Source: an uncultured Clostridia bacterium (GTDB lineage Bacteria > Bacillota > Clostridia > Oscillospirales > CAG-272). Taken from it: a DNA stretch of 33,533 bases. Shown here piece after piece: positions 22,613 through 30,320 of this stretch. The first letter of the stretch is position 1. The number at the start of each line of letters is the position of its first letter. Below the pieces are notes generated by a model. The model was not told where the DNA came from and did no database searches. It saw only the letters and a list, made by a program, of their open reading frames with translations. A program made the position numbers and the translations under genes. The DNA is taken from assembly GCA_937892405.1 (NCBI GenBank), contig CALAFS010000159.1, positions 1 to 33,533 of the forward strand, read 5' to 3'.

Positions 22613-23668
22613 TTACTTTTTGTTTCTGTCGTCTTTGAGGTCGGAGGTTTCGAGCCCGCCCGAGGTTTTCTTCGTTTCGTTTGTTTTCTTGGCTTCGGGG
22701 AGGTCGTCATAGTCATCGTCGTCGATATAGTGGAGCGACTTGACCTTCGGCTGTGTCTGCATCGCGGCTTTCTGCGCGGCGGCACGCTCTCTTTCCATCT
22801 TTGCCATCTCTTTCAGCTCTTCGTCGGTGTAGGTCGGAAGAGGCATTGCCTTCGAGAGGATGAACTGCTGAAGGATCGAGATGATGGACTGATAAATCCA
22901 GTAAAGACCGAGCATGCCCGAGAAGTTGAACGCGAAGAAGAGGGTCATCAGCGGGAAGACAAGGTCCATCATACGCATGGAGACCTGCGACTGTGCGTCG
23001 GCACCCGGCATCTGCGCGGTTCCGTTCATCTTCTTCATGAGGAACATCGAGAGCCACTGGAACGCGGCGGCGAGCACGGGGATCAGAATCAGAATCGAGA
23101 AATTCTGGAAGCTCGGGGTCGCGGCGAGATTGACGCCGAAGAGATTGAAGTTCGGGATCAGGGAGACATCGAGTCCGGTCGCCGCTACGGCGTCGGCACC
23201 GTTCTTCGCAATATAGCCGTTGATGGCATCGACCAGTGCGATCTCATCGGAGCCCGTGTATTCGACGAGCGTCTTGAGCGAGGTGATGACATCGGAGCTT
23301 GCCTTGCAGATATAGGTCAGGGGACTGCGGATAACATTGTAAAGAAAAATAATGATCGGGAACTGAATGAGCATGGGCAGACAGCCGGAAAGCATGCTGT
23401 AACCTTCCTTCTGCTGAAGCTCCATGATTTCCTGCTGTTTTTTCTGCAGGGTGACTCTGTCGGTCCGACCGGCATATTTTTTTTCGATTTTAGCGATTTT
23501 CGGGCGAAGCTTCGCCATGAGAATCTGATTTTTCTGCGTCTTGATACCAAAAGGCAGGAAAATCACTTTGAAGAGGAGCGCGAAGAGCAAGAGCGCGAGC
23601 GCGTAGCTGCCCGTCACACTGTTGAACCATGAGAGGATGGTTCCGAAGAAACTGTAAATATAACTCAT
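22613..23668 (-). CDS. yidC: Membrane protein insertase YidC/Oxa1 (SpoIIIJ type)
   Basis: A 351-residue insertase that places proteins in the cytoplasmic membrane, alone or with SecYEG. It has the short Gram-positive form without the large periplasmic domain: first helix region YALALLLFALLFKVIFLPFGIKTQ, cytoplasmic hairpin LRPKIAKIEKKYAGRTDRVTLQKKQQEIM, then GCLPMLIQFPIIIFLYNVI and several further helices. The conserved Arg/Lys of the hydrophilic groove is probably K39 in FGIKTQK. No lipobox is present at the N-terminus, unlike many Bacillus homologues. The tail is charged, with DDDDYDDL. It overlaps yidD by 4 nt (ATGA). Confidence 0.96.
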   Translation of the reverse strand: MSYIYSFFGTILSWFNSVTGSYALALLLFALLFKVIFLPFGIKTQKNQILMAKLRPKIAKIEKKYAGRTDRVTLQKKQQEIMELQQKEGYSMLSGCLPMLIQFPIIIFLYNVIRSPLTYICKASSDVITSLKTLVEYTGSDEIALVDAINGYIAKNGADAVAATGLDVSLIPNFNLFGVNLAATPSFQNFSILILIPVLAAAFQWLSMFLMKKMNGTAQMPGADAQSQVSMRMMDLVFPLMTLFFAFNFSGMLGLYWIYQSIISILQQFILSKAMPLPTYTDEELKEMAKMERERAAAQKAAMQTQPKVKSLHYIDDDDYDDLPEAKKTNETKKTSGGLETSDLKDDRNKK

Positions 23669-23967
23669 TCGTTTGTTTCCTTTTCTGATACTTCGGGAGA
23701 AGGGGAATCGGTGTGCTCGTCCTCTTTATTCCTGTTTTTCGGATTTCGGAAGCCGTGCTCGGGCACCGGGTCGTAGCCGCCTTTGCAAAAGGGGTTACAG
23801 CGGAGGATCCGCCACACGGTCAGGAGAAGTCCCATAAAAAAGCCTCGTTTTTCAAACGCCTCGATGGCGTAGGCAGAACAGGTCGGCGTGAACCTGCAAC
23901 AGGACGGTTTGTAAGGGGAGATGAATTTCTGATACCATCGGACGATGGCGATCATCACGCGTTTCAT
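23665..23967 (-). CDS. yidD: Membrane protein insertion efficiency factor YidD
   Basis: A 100-residue membrane-associated protein that aids YidC. Diagnostic motifs are WYQKFISPYKPSCCRFTPTCSAYAIEAFEKRG and LRCNPFCKGGYDPVP. A charged C-terminal extension of about 25 residues follows. It overlaps rnpA upstream and yidC downstream by 4 nt each (ATGA), so the three are translationally coupled. Confidence 0.96.
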   Translation of the reverse strand: MKRVMIAIVRWYQKFISPYKPSCCRFTPTCSAYAIEAFEKRGFFMGLLLTVWRILRCNPFCKGGYDPVPEHGFRNPKNRNKEDEHTDSPSPEVSEKETNE

Positions 23968-24338
23968 TTGAACATACCGAGTTTTTCAAAAGCGACTTCC
24001 AACTCACGGCGGATCTCGGTGCTCTTTTTCGGCAGGGCGGCGGCGCGCGCCGCAATGACGATGAGAAATCCGGTCTTCATCGGACGCTCTTTCATGAGCG
24101 TGCGCAGTCCTTCGCGCAGAATTCTGCGGGTGCGGGAGCGGACGACGGCGCCTCCGAGCTTTTTGGAGACGGTCAGACCGATGCGGTTCACCGTTTGCTT
24201 TGCAGGATGTGCTTTTGCGAGTCGTTTCGCGGCATAGTCCGGAAGGAGATAGACCGCGACGGAGGGCATGACTGCCCGTTTGCCTTTGGCATACGCTTTC
24301 TGATACAGATGGTTTTCCCGGATGGCTCTGAATTTCAT
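23964..24338 (-). CDS. rnpA: Ribonuclease P protein component
   Basis: A 124-residue basic protein that binds the RNase P RNA and helps 5' processing of tRNA precursors. The family helix is seen as GLTVSKKLGGAVVRSRTRRILRE. In most bacteria this reads RNRxKR; here the Asn is replaced by Ser. The start codon follows GGGAGAGG. It lies downstream of rpmH behind a terminator-like attenuator, as is common for this pair. Confidence 0.95.
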   Translation of the reverse strand: MKFRAIRENHLYQKAYAKGKRAVMPSVAVYLLPDYAAKRLAKAHPAKQTVNRIGLTVSKKLGGAVVRSRTRRILREGLRTLMKERPMKTGFLIVIAARAAALPKKSTEIRRELEVAFEKLGMFK

Positions 24339-24420
24339 ACTGCGACCTCTCCCGCCAGCGGCGGGGACTTTTTTTTTTTTGGTCTTCGGGCGCCTCGGCA
24401 GAGCGGGCTTCGGGGACTTT

Positions 24421-24475
24421 AAAAAAAACCCCCTAAAAGGACCCTGCGGTGCAGTCCCGGTTTATCGGAGGTTTT
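24421..24475 (-). terminator. Attenuating terminator between rpmH and rnpA
   Basis: On the minus strand AAAACCTCC (24475-24467) can pair with GGGGGTTTT, enclosing a second stem GGGACTGC/GCAGGGTCC (24458-24439), and a run of eight T follows (24428-24421). Partial termination here would give more L34 than RNase P protein, as known in other bacteria. The remainder of the 155-nt gap includes a run of 12 A (24380-24369) upstream of rnpA. Confidence 0.7.
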
Positions 24476-24493
24476 GTAGGTCACGCTTCGTGA

Positions 24494-24628
24494 TCAATAG
24501 GTCAGACGAACTCTTCCTTTGGCGCGTCTTCTCTTCAGAACTTTTCTGCCGTTCGCGGTTGCCATTCTTTTTCTGAAACCGTGTTCCTTGTTTCTCTGTC
24601 TCTTCTTGGGCTGATAGGTTCTCTTCAT
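24494..24628 (-). CDS. rpmH: 50S ribosomal protein L34
   Basis: A 44-residue, highly basic ribosomal protein, complete: it begins MKRTYQPKKRQRNKEHGFRK, continues with RMATANGRKVLKRRRAKGR and ends VRLTY before TGA. This is the canonical L34 sequence and length. AGGAGGTG (24636-24643) lies 7 nt before the ATG. It is first in the operon and is driven by a consensus promoter. No dnaA gene lies upstream, where hpt is divergently placed, so this is not the usual oriC arrangement. Confidence 0.97.
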   Translation of the reverse strand: MKRTYQPKKRQRNKEHGFRKRMATANGRKVLKRRRAKGRVRLTY

Positions 24629-24686
24629 GTTTCGGCACCTCCTTTACAATGAACATAAGTTGCGTATTTGCACAAAAGCAAGGATT

Positions 24687-24715
24687 ATTATATCTTATTT
24701 TTTTCTCTTTGTCAA
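24687..24715 (-). promoter_or_regulatory. Consensus promoter of the rpmH operon
   Basis: On the minus strand TTGACA (24715-24710) and TATAAT (24692-24687) are perfect hexamers separated by 17 bp. The leader before rpmH is about 50 nt. This fits high expression of a ribosomal protein. Confidence 0.92.
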
Positions 24716-24764
24716 GAGATTTTTCAAATTTCTTTCTTTTCGACGAGAAAAGCGCCCGCCCGTA

Positions 24765-24793
24765 TTGACTTTTTCCGCCGTTTCTGCTAAAAT
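24765..24793 (+). promoter_or_regulatory. Promoter of hpt-mtaB
   Basis: TTGACT (24765-24770) and TAAAAT (24788-24793) are 17 bp apart, and TGC before the -10 gives an extended -10 element. It is divergent from and back to back with the rpmH promoter. Confidence 0.8.
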
Positions 24794-24824
24794 AACGGTA
24801 TCAAAAAACGCAAAAGGACAAACC

Positions 24825-25376
24825 ATGAATCAGGATATTGAAAAAATCATGATTTCCGCCGAGGAGCTGGACAAGATCACCACCCGCCTCGCCGCCGAGA
24901 TTGATCGCGATTACCGCGACAGTGACAAACGACTTCTGATGGTCTGTATTCTGAAAGGCTCACTCGTCTTTATGGGCGACCTGATGAAGAAGCTGACGAT
25001 CCCCGTCGAGATCGACTGCATGAAGGTTTCGTCATACGGGAGCGGCACGGTGTCGAGCGGTTCCATTCATATTTATCTCGATCTGATCCGCGAGGATCTG
25101 CCCGAGTGCGATATTCTCATCATCGAGGACATCATCGACAGCGGCTGCACGCTGAGCTATCTGACCGAGTATCTGCGTCTCAAGGGCGCGCACAGCGTGC
25201 GCACCTGCACCCTGCTCGATAAGCCTTCGCGCAGGAAGGTCGAGTACACCCCTGACTATGTCGGCGTCGAGATCCCCGACGAGTTCGTCGTCGGCTACGG
25301 ACTGGACTATGCCGAGCGCTACCGCGCCCTTCCTTATATCGGGATTCTGAAGCCCGAAGTGTATACCGAAGCATAA
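24825..25376 (+). CDS. hpt: Hypoxanthine phosphoribosyltransferase
   Basis: A 183-residue cytoplasmic purine-salvage enzyme that makes IMP or GMP from hypoxanthine or guanine and PRPP. The PRPP-binding motif ILIIEDIIDSGCTLSYL is clear, as are CILKGSLVFMGDL, SSYGSGTVSSG (flexible catalytic loop) and EFVVGYGLDYAERYRALPYIGIL at the purine site. AAAAGGA lies 6 nt upstream of the chosen ATG, and an earlier in-frame ATG lies before the promoter. mtaB follows after a single base. Confidence 0.96.
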   Translation: MNQDIEKIMISAEELDKITTRLAAEIDRDYRDSDKRLLMVCILKGSLVFMGDLMKKLTIPVEIDCMKVSSYGSGTVSSGSIHIYLDLIREDLPECDILIIEDIIDSGCTLSYLTEYLRLKGAHSVRTCTLLDKPSRRKVEYTPDYVGVEIPDEFVVGYGLDYAERYRALPYIGILKPEVYTEA

Positions 25377-25377
25377 G

Positions 25378-26688
25378 ATGCCGACCGTAGGACTCTATAC
25401 CCTCGGGTGTAAGGTGTCGCAGTATGAGACGGAGGCGATCGCGGAGGCGTTCGCGAAGGCGGGCTTTACCGTTCTGCCGTACGAGAGCGTGTGCGATGTC
25501 TATGTCATCAATACCTGCACCGTCACGGCGGAGAGCGACAGAAAGTCGCGGCAGGTGATCCGCCGCGCGAAAAAGCAGAATCCCGACGCCGTCGTCTGCG
25601 TGACCGGCTGTTATGCCCAGACCTCCGCCGATGAGGTCGCCGCGATCCCGGGGGTCGACATCGTCACAGGCACGGTGGATAAGCTCTCGCTTGTCGCCCG
25701 CGCCGCGGCGCGCCTTTCGGCACGCGGGGAGGCACTTCCCGCCGAGGTTGCCGTCGGCTGTCTTGACGGCGCCCCGTTTGAAAAGATGCGCATCACGCAT
25801 GCGCCCCGCACCCGCATTTATGTAAAAATCGAGGACGGCTGCGAATGTCGCTGTACCTATTGCGCCATTCCCGGCGCGAGAGGGAATGTCCGCTCGAAGC
25901 GTCCGGAGGATGTCATCGCCGAGGTGGAGGCGCTTGCCGCCGCCGGCACGCGTGAGGTCGTCCTGACCGGGATCGAGGCGGCGTCCTACGGCGCCGATTT
26001 CCACGACGGATACCGTCTCATCGACCTTGTCGAAGAGCTGGACAGACGGGGAAGTGTCGAGCGGATCCGTTTCGGCTCTCTGACCCCCGAGCTGATGAGC
26101 GAGGATTTCGTTTTCCGCATGGCAAAGCTGAAGGCGCCCGTCCCGCACTTTCATCTCTCGATGCAGAGCGGTTCGGACGGTGTCCTCCGCCGCATGAAGC
26201 GGCGGTATAACCGCACGCAGGCGCTTGCCGCCCTTGCGCGCACCCGCGCCGCCATGCCCCGCGTACAGTTCACCACCGACCTGATGGTCGGTTTCCCCGG
26301 AGAGACGGAAGAGGAGTTTGCCGAGACGCTCGACTTCGTGCGGAAGGCACGGTTTCTCGCGGTGCATGTCTTCGCTTATTCGAGACGGAAGAACACGCCC
26401 GCCGCGACCTTTCCGGATCAGGTGCCCGAGGCGGTGAAGCATGAGCGCTCTGCCCGTCTGATTGCCGCCTGTCATGAGATCGGAGAGGAGATCCTCTCGG
26501 AGATCGTCTCGTCGGAAAAGGCGCTTCCCGTTGTCTTCGAGACGAGGGAAGGGGAGTTTTTCACCGGACATTCGGACACCTTCATTGAGGTGCGCGTGCG
26601 TGACGGAAGGGACCTTCACGGTGAGCTTCACACGGTGCGTCCCTTCTCTCATGAAAACGGTATTCTCTACGGCGAAATTCTTGAATGA
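25378..26688 (+). CDS. mtaB: tRNA t6A37 methylthiotransferase MtaB
   Basis: A 436-residue radical SAM enzyme that adds a methylthio group to t6A at position 37 of tRNAs reading ANN codons. The N-terminal methylthiotransferase domain has three cysteines for one cluster (GCKVSQYE, INTCTVT, CVTGCYAQ). The radical SAM motif CECRCTYC supplies CxxxCxxC for the other; downstream are PGARGNVRSKRPEDV, LTGIEAASYG and the TRAM-like C-terminal region. The start lies one base after the hpt stop with no strong ribosome site, so it is probably translated by coupling. Confidence 0.95.
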   Translation: MPTVGLYTLGCKVSQYETEAIAEAFAKAGFTVLPYESVCDVYVINTCTVTAESDRKSRQVIRRAKKQNPDAVVCVTGCYAQTSADEVAAIPGVDIVTGTVDKLSLVARAAARLSARGEALPAEVAVGCLDGAPFEKMRITHAPRTRIYVKIEDGCECRCTYCAIPGARGNVRSKRPEDVIAEVEALAAAGTREVVLTGIEAASYGADFHDGYRLIDLVEELDRRGSVERIRFGSLTPELMSEDFVFRMAKLKAPVPHFHLSMQSGSDGVLRRMKRRYNRTQALAALARTRAAMPRVQFTTDLMVGFPGETEEEFAETLDFVRKARFLAVHVFAYSRRKNTPAATFPDQVPEAVKHERSARLIAACHEIGEEILSEIVSSEKALPVVFETREGEFFTGHSDTFIEVRVRDGRDLHGELHTVRPFSHENGILYGEILE

Positions 26689-26699
26689 ACGGAAATAAA

Positions 26700-26728
26700 T
26701 TGTCAATAAGCAAAGTAAACTATACATT
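26700..26728 (+). promoter_or_regulatory. Possible promoter of glyS
   Basis: TTGTCA (26700-26705) is followed after 17 bp by TACATT (26723-26728), or after 15 bp by TATACA. The short leader contains GGAG 8 nt before the glyS start but is far too short for a T-box riboswitch, which often controls this gene in Bacillota. Confidence 0.45.
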
Positions 26729-26742
26729 TTGGAGATAAAACG

Positions 26743-28134
26743 ATGGAAAACAGCAAAAAGACAATGGACAAGATCGTAGCGCTCTGCAAGACGCGCGGAT
26801 TCATTTTTCCCGGTTCCGAGATCTACGGTGGACTGGCGAATTCGTGGGATTACGGACCGCTCGGCGTCGCTTTCAAGAACAATGTGAAGCGCGCGTGGTG
26901 GAAGAAGTTCGTCGAGGAATCCCGCTACAATGTCGGGCTTGACGCCGCGATCATCATGAACCCCGAGACATGGGTCGCCTCCGGACATGTCGGCGGCTTT
27001 TCCGACCCGCTGATGGACTGCCGCCAGTGCAAGGCGAGACACAGAGCGGACAAACTCATCGAGGACTACGCGTTTCAGAACGGTACGGATGACAACCCCG
27101 CCGGTTGGAGCTTTGAGCAGATGGCGGCGTTCATCAAAGAGAAGAACATTCCCTGTCCGATCTGCGGCGGTCACGATTTTACCGAGATCAAGAAGTTCAA
27201 CCTGATGTTCAAGACCTTTATCGGCGTCACCGAGGATTCTTCGAGCACCGTTTATCTCCGTCCCGAGACCGCGCAGGGCATTTTCGTCAACTTCCCGGCG
27301 GTTCAGCGTTCGACGAGAAAGAAACTGCCTTTCGGTATCGGTCAGATCGGTAAGGCGTTCCGCAACGAGATCACCCCCGGCAACTTCACCTTCCGTACGA
27401 GAGAGTTCGAGCAGATGGAGCTGGAGTTCTTCTGCAAGCCGGGCACCGACCTCGAGTGGTTCGCGTACTGGAAGGATTATTGCCACAAGTTCCTTCTGTC
27501 TCTCGGCATGAAGGACGAGAACCTTCGCCTGCGCGATCATGATAAGGAAGAGCTCTGCTTCTATTCCAAGGCGACGACCGACTTCGAGTTCCTCTTCCCG
27601 TTCGGCTGGGGCGAGCTGTGGGGTCTTGCCGACCGCACCGATTACGACCTCGGTCAGCATCAGAAGTTCTCGGGCAAGGATATGACCTACTTCGATCCCG
27701 AGACGAACGAGCATTATCTGCCCTATGTCATCGAGCCGTCGCTTGGCGCCGACCGCGTCGCGCTCGCCTTCCTTGTCGATGCCTATGACGAGGAGACGAT
27801 CGGTGAGGGCGATGTCCGCACCGTTCTTCACCTTCATCCGGCGCTCGCACCCTTCAAGGCGGCGGTGCTTCCTCTCTCGAAGAAGCTCTCCGACAAGGCG
27901 CTCGCCCTCTTTGACGACCTCGCGAAGTCCTTTGCCTGCGACTTTGACGAGACCGGCTCGATCGGTAAGAGATACCGCCGCGAGGATGAGATCGGCACGC
28001 CCTTCTGCATCACCTACGACTTCGAGTCGGAAAACGACGGGTGCGTCACCGTCCGCGACCGCGACACGATGGAGCAGATCCGTCTTCCCATCGCAGAGGT
28101 TAAGGCATATATCGAAAAGCATCTGGAATTCTGA
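26743..28134 (+). CDS. glyS: Glycyl-tRNA synthetase, single-chain type
   Basis: A 463-residue class II aminoacyl-tRNA synthetase that charges tRNA-Gly. This is the alpha2 form (GlyQS-independent) seen in many Clostridia and archaea. Class II motifs are visible: IYGGLANSWDYGPLG near motif 1, FRNEITPGNFTFRTREFEQMELEFF (motif 2) and EPSLGADRVALAFL (motif 3). Two CxxC pairs (MDCRQCKARHRAD and CPICGGHDF) probably bind zinc. C-terminal anticodon-binding domain includes HPALAPFKAAVLPL. Length is normal. Followed by a short repeat and a terminator. Confidence 0.97.
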   Translation: MENSKKTMDKIVALCKTRGFIFPGSEIYGGLANSWDYGPLGVAFKNNVKRAWWKKFVEESRYNVGLDAAIIMNPETWVASGHVGGFSDPLMDCRQCKARHRADKLIEDYAFQNGTDDNPAGWSFEQMAAFIKEKNIPCPICGGHDFTEIKKFNLMFKTFIGVTEDSSSTVYLRPETAQGIFVNFPAVQRSTRKKLPFGIGQIGKAFRNEITPGNFTFRTREFEQMELEFFCKPGTDLEWFAYWKDYCHKFLLSLGMKDENLRLRDHDKEELCFYSKATTDFEFLFPFGWGELWGLADRTDYDLGQHQKFSGKDMTYFDPETNEHYLPYVIEPSLGADRVALAFLVDAYDEETIGEGDVRTVLHLHPALAPFKAAVLPLSKKLSDKALALFDDLAKSFACDFDETGSIGKRYRREDEIGTPFCITYDFESENDGCVTVRDRDTMEQIRLPIAEVKAYIEKHLEF

Positions 28135-28174
28135 GAATGAAGAACTCAGAATGAAGAATTAAGAATTCGGAATT
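28132..28174 (+). repeat. Dispersed AT-rich short repeat, copy 2
   Basis: Directly at the glyS stop, GAGAATGAAGAACTCAGAATG and AAGAATTAAGAATTCGGAATT contain the same words as the element at 19664-19706, including AGAATGAAGAA twice. It separates the coding end from a terminator. Confidence 0.55.
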
Positions 28175-28207
28175 GGGCGAAAGTCTTTATGACGGATTCT
28201 TACTTTC

Positions 28208-28248
28208 AAAAGCGCCTCCCGTTCCGTATGGACGGGAGGTGCTTTTTT
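28208..28248 (+). terminator. Rho-independent terminator after glyS
   Basis: AAAAGCGCCTCCCGT (28208-28222) pairs with ACGGGAGGTGCTTTT (28232-28246, one G-U pair), with a 9-nt loop and a run of six T. It closes the glyS transcript. Confidence 0.92.
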
Positions 28249-28305
28249 GTACTGGTGAAAATGCCGAAAAAGCCTGTGCAATATGACCAAAAGCACCTGA
28301 GTTGC

Positions 28306-28334
28306 TTGACATTTCGCGCGCGCGCCTTTATAAT
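28306..28334 (+). promoter_or_regulatory. Perfect consensus promoter of the heparinase-like gene array
   Basis: TTGACA (28306-28311) and TATAAT (28329-28334) match the consensus with a 17-bp, CG-alternating spacer (CGCGCGCGCGC). The leader of about 68 nt ends in a small hairpin TGCCGC/GCGGCA (28382-28398) immediately before AGGAGGA. The strength suggests constitutive or repressor-controlled expression. Confidence 0.88.
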
Positions 28335-28409
28335 GGAAATGGGCATGCGCAAAAGAGAAAAGGCGCTGTCAAAAAGACAATTGCCGCATAGCGCGGCAGG
28401 AGGAAATCT

Positions 28410-30221
28410 ATGTCAAGAATCTTTGCCGAGCGCGGTATGCGCGCCGACGGAAATGTGTTGCCCTTTGAAAAATTCCGTCTGTTTATTGATGAGAAAAATC
28501 CGAAATTCGACGACGAAAAGCTTGCGAAGGTCGTTGAAAACGCCGAGAAACTGCTCGAGGAACCGATTCCGTTTCTTCCGGCATCTCTGTACCGCGAGTT
28601 TGCCGTCACGGGGAACCGCTCGCATTTTGAGGCGCCCTATTTCCGCCGCCGCGATATGGCATATGCCTTCGCCCTCGCGGAAGCGTATGAAAAGAAAGGC
28701 CGTTTTACGGAAAAACTGATGGATGTCGTGTGGGCGATCTTCGAGGAGTCCTCGTGGGTCATTCCCGCGCATAACGGGAACAATCCGCTCTATACCGAGT
28801 TCGGGATTCCCGCCGTCTACGGCGACAGAATGCACGGCATCGACCTCTTCTCCGCGATGACGGGCGCCGTCCTTGCGGTCGTATATTATCTGACGGGAGA
28901 CGCGCTCGATAAGATCACCCCCGTTATCACCGAGCGTCTTCTTTACGAGACGCACCACCGTCTGATCGTTCCGTATCTCAACTGCTCCTTCTGGTGGACG
29001 GGTGAGCGCGGGAACAAGACGAACAACTGGAATCCCTGGATTCACTCGAACCTCCTGCTTCTCACCGCTCTCACCGAGCGCGACCCCTATATCCGCACGC
29101 ACATGACCGCGAAGATCATGCAGGGACTTGACAACTTCATCTCCTTCTATCCTGCGGACGGCGGCTGCGACGAGGGACCGAGCTATTTCGGCGCCGCGGG
29201 CGCGTCTTATTTCGACTCTCTCGAGCTTCTCTACGACATGACGGGCGGCAAGATCAATGTCTTCGATCATCCGCTTGTGAAGAATGTCGGAGAGTACGCC
29301 GTGAAGTTCAATATCGCGGGCAACCGCGTCATCAACTTTGCCGACTGCGGACCTTCCTGCCATATGGACGGCGCGATGCTCTCCCGTTTCGGCAGACGCA
29401 CCGGCTCGCGGATCCTCGAGGAGTTCGGCAGAGAACAGTCCTTCGGCGGCAGTGTCGGCAGCGGCTGGCAGCTCTACCGCGGACTCTATAACTACATCAC
29501 CCCCGAGGTCAAGGAGAATCCCGGCAGAATCGCCGCGACGAAGATCTGGTTCCCCGATCTGAAGGTGATGGTAGCGCGTGAAAATCCCGATCCCTCGCAC
29601 GGCATGTTCGTCGCGATGAAGGGCGGCAACAACGACGAGTTCCACAATCACAACGATGTCGGTAACTTCATGGTCTACCACGACGGTAAGCCTGTGCTGA
29701 TCGACACCGGCGTCGGCACTTATACAAAGCAGACCTTCTCCTCCCGCCGCTATGAGCTCTGGTTCATGCAGTCCTCTTATCATAACCTTCCCGACATCGG
29801 CGGCGTCGCCGAGCGCAACGGCGGTGCCTTCCGCTCTTCGGACGAGGTGTACGACGAGGCGACGGGCGGCGTGAAGATGGAGATCGGGCACGCCTATCCC
29901 GCAGAGGCGGGGATCCTCTCCTATACCCGTGAGACGGTGCTGACAAGCGGTGTTGTCACCATGACCGACACGCTTTTCCTCACGGAAGAAAAAGAGATTG
30001 ACTTCCACTATATGTCCCCTGTAAAGCCGACGCTCGAGGGCAACACGATCGCCCTTGCCGAAGGGCGCACGATGACCTTCGATCCCCGCCTTACCCCCGA
30101 GATCGAGGAGTTCGAGGTGAAGGACGGCGGCATTGAGCGCAACTGGAAATCTCCGGTTCTCTGGAGAATTCACCTCCGTATAAAAGCCAAAGAAGGCAGC
30201 TATACCGTTACCGTGAAATAA
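28410..30221 (+). CDS. Heparinase II/III-like protein, copy 1
   Basis: A 603-residue protein of the heparinase II/III family (polysaccharide lyases cutting uronic-acid-containing sugars by beta-elimination). The N-terminal two thirds match the alpha-helical toroid (GERGNKTNNWNPWIHSN, YPADGGCDEGPSYFGAAGASYFD); the C-terminal beta domain includes the hallmark GGNNDEFHNHNDVGNFMVYHDGKPVLIDTGVGTYT. N, Y and H residues in these segments are the likely catalytic ones. There is no signal peptide, so it probably acts in the cytoplasm on imported oligosaccharides. AGGAGGA lies upstream of the ATG. First of three tandem paralogues; substrate unknown (alginate, heparin/heparan or other glycuronan). Confidence 0.87.
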   Translation: MSRIFAERGMRADGNVLPFEKFRLFIDEKNPKFDDEKLAKVVENAEKLLEEPIPFLPASLYREFAVTGNRSHFEAPYFRRRDMAYAFALAEAYEKKGRFTEKLMDVVWAIFEESSWVIPAHNGNNPLYTEFGIPAVYGDRMHGIDLFSAMTGAVLAVVYYLTGDALDKITPVITERLLYETHHRLIVPYLNCSFWWTGERGNKTNNWNPWIHSNLLLLTALTERDPYIRTHMTAKIMQGLDNFISFYPADGGCDEGPSYFGAAGASYFDSLELLYDMTGGKINVFDHPLVKNVGEYAVKFNIAGNRVINFADCGPSCHMDGAMLSRFGRRTGSRILEEFGREQSFGGSVGSGWQLYRGLYNYITPEVKENPGRIAATKIWFPDLKVMVARENPDPSHGMFVAMKGGNNDEFHNHNDVGNFMVYHDGKPVLIDTGVGTYTKQTFSSRRYELWFMQSSYHNLPDIGGVAERNGGAFRSSDEVYDEATGGVKMEIGHAYPAEAGILSYTRETVLTSGVVTMTDTLFLTEEKEIDFHYMSPVKPTLEGNTIALAEGRTMTFDPRLTPEIEEFEVKDGGIERNWKSPVLWRIHLRIKAKEGSYTVTVK

Positions 30222-30228
30222 CAAACAA

Positions 30229-30261
30229 AAAACGCGCTGTCCTCTCGGAGAGCGCGCTTTT
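30229..30261 (+). terminator. Hairpin with T-tract between heparinase copies 1 and 2
   Basis: AAAACGCGCT pairs with AGCGCG-C-TTTT (one bulged base), loop around TCCTCTCGGAG, with a short T run. It may partly terminate transcription after copy 1, lowering expression of copies 2 and 3, which lack a clear promoter of their own. Confidence 0.6.
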
Positions 30262-30320
30262 GAAAAGAAAACTTTACAAATCATAATAAATACCGTGAAA
30301 AGCGGTGAAAGGGAATTGTT

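Noticed and set aside
24629..24824. Replication origin next to rpmH
   Set aside because: No cluster of TTATCCACA-type DnaA boxes and no dnaA gene; the region is explained by two divergent promoters.
26689..26742. T-box riboswitch upstream of glyS
   Set aside because: The intergenic region is only 54 nt and lacks the T-box sequence and terminator.
25180..28122. Open frame of 980 codons on the minus strand opposite hpt, mtaB and glyS
   Set aside because: It covers three clearly conserved genes on the other strand, has no recognisable domain, and arises from the strong G/C bias at third codon positions.
28189..28719. Possible 176-codon gene overlapping the glyS terminator and start of heparinase copy 1
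   Set aside because: It spans a terminator and a consensus promoter and overlaps a conserved gene in another frame.
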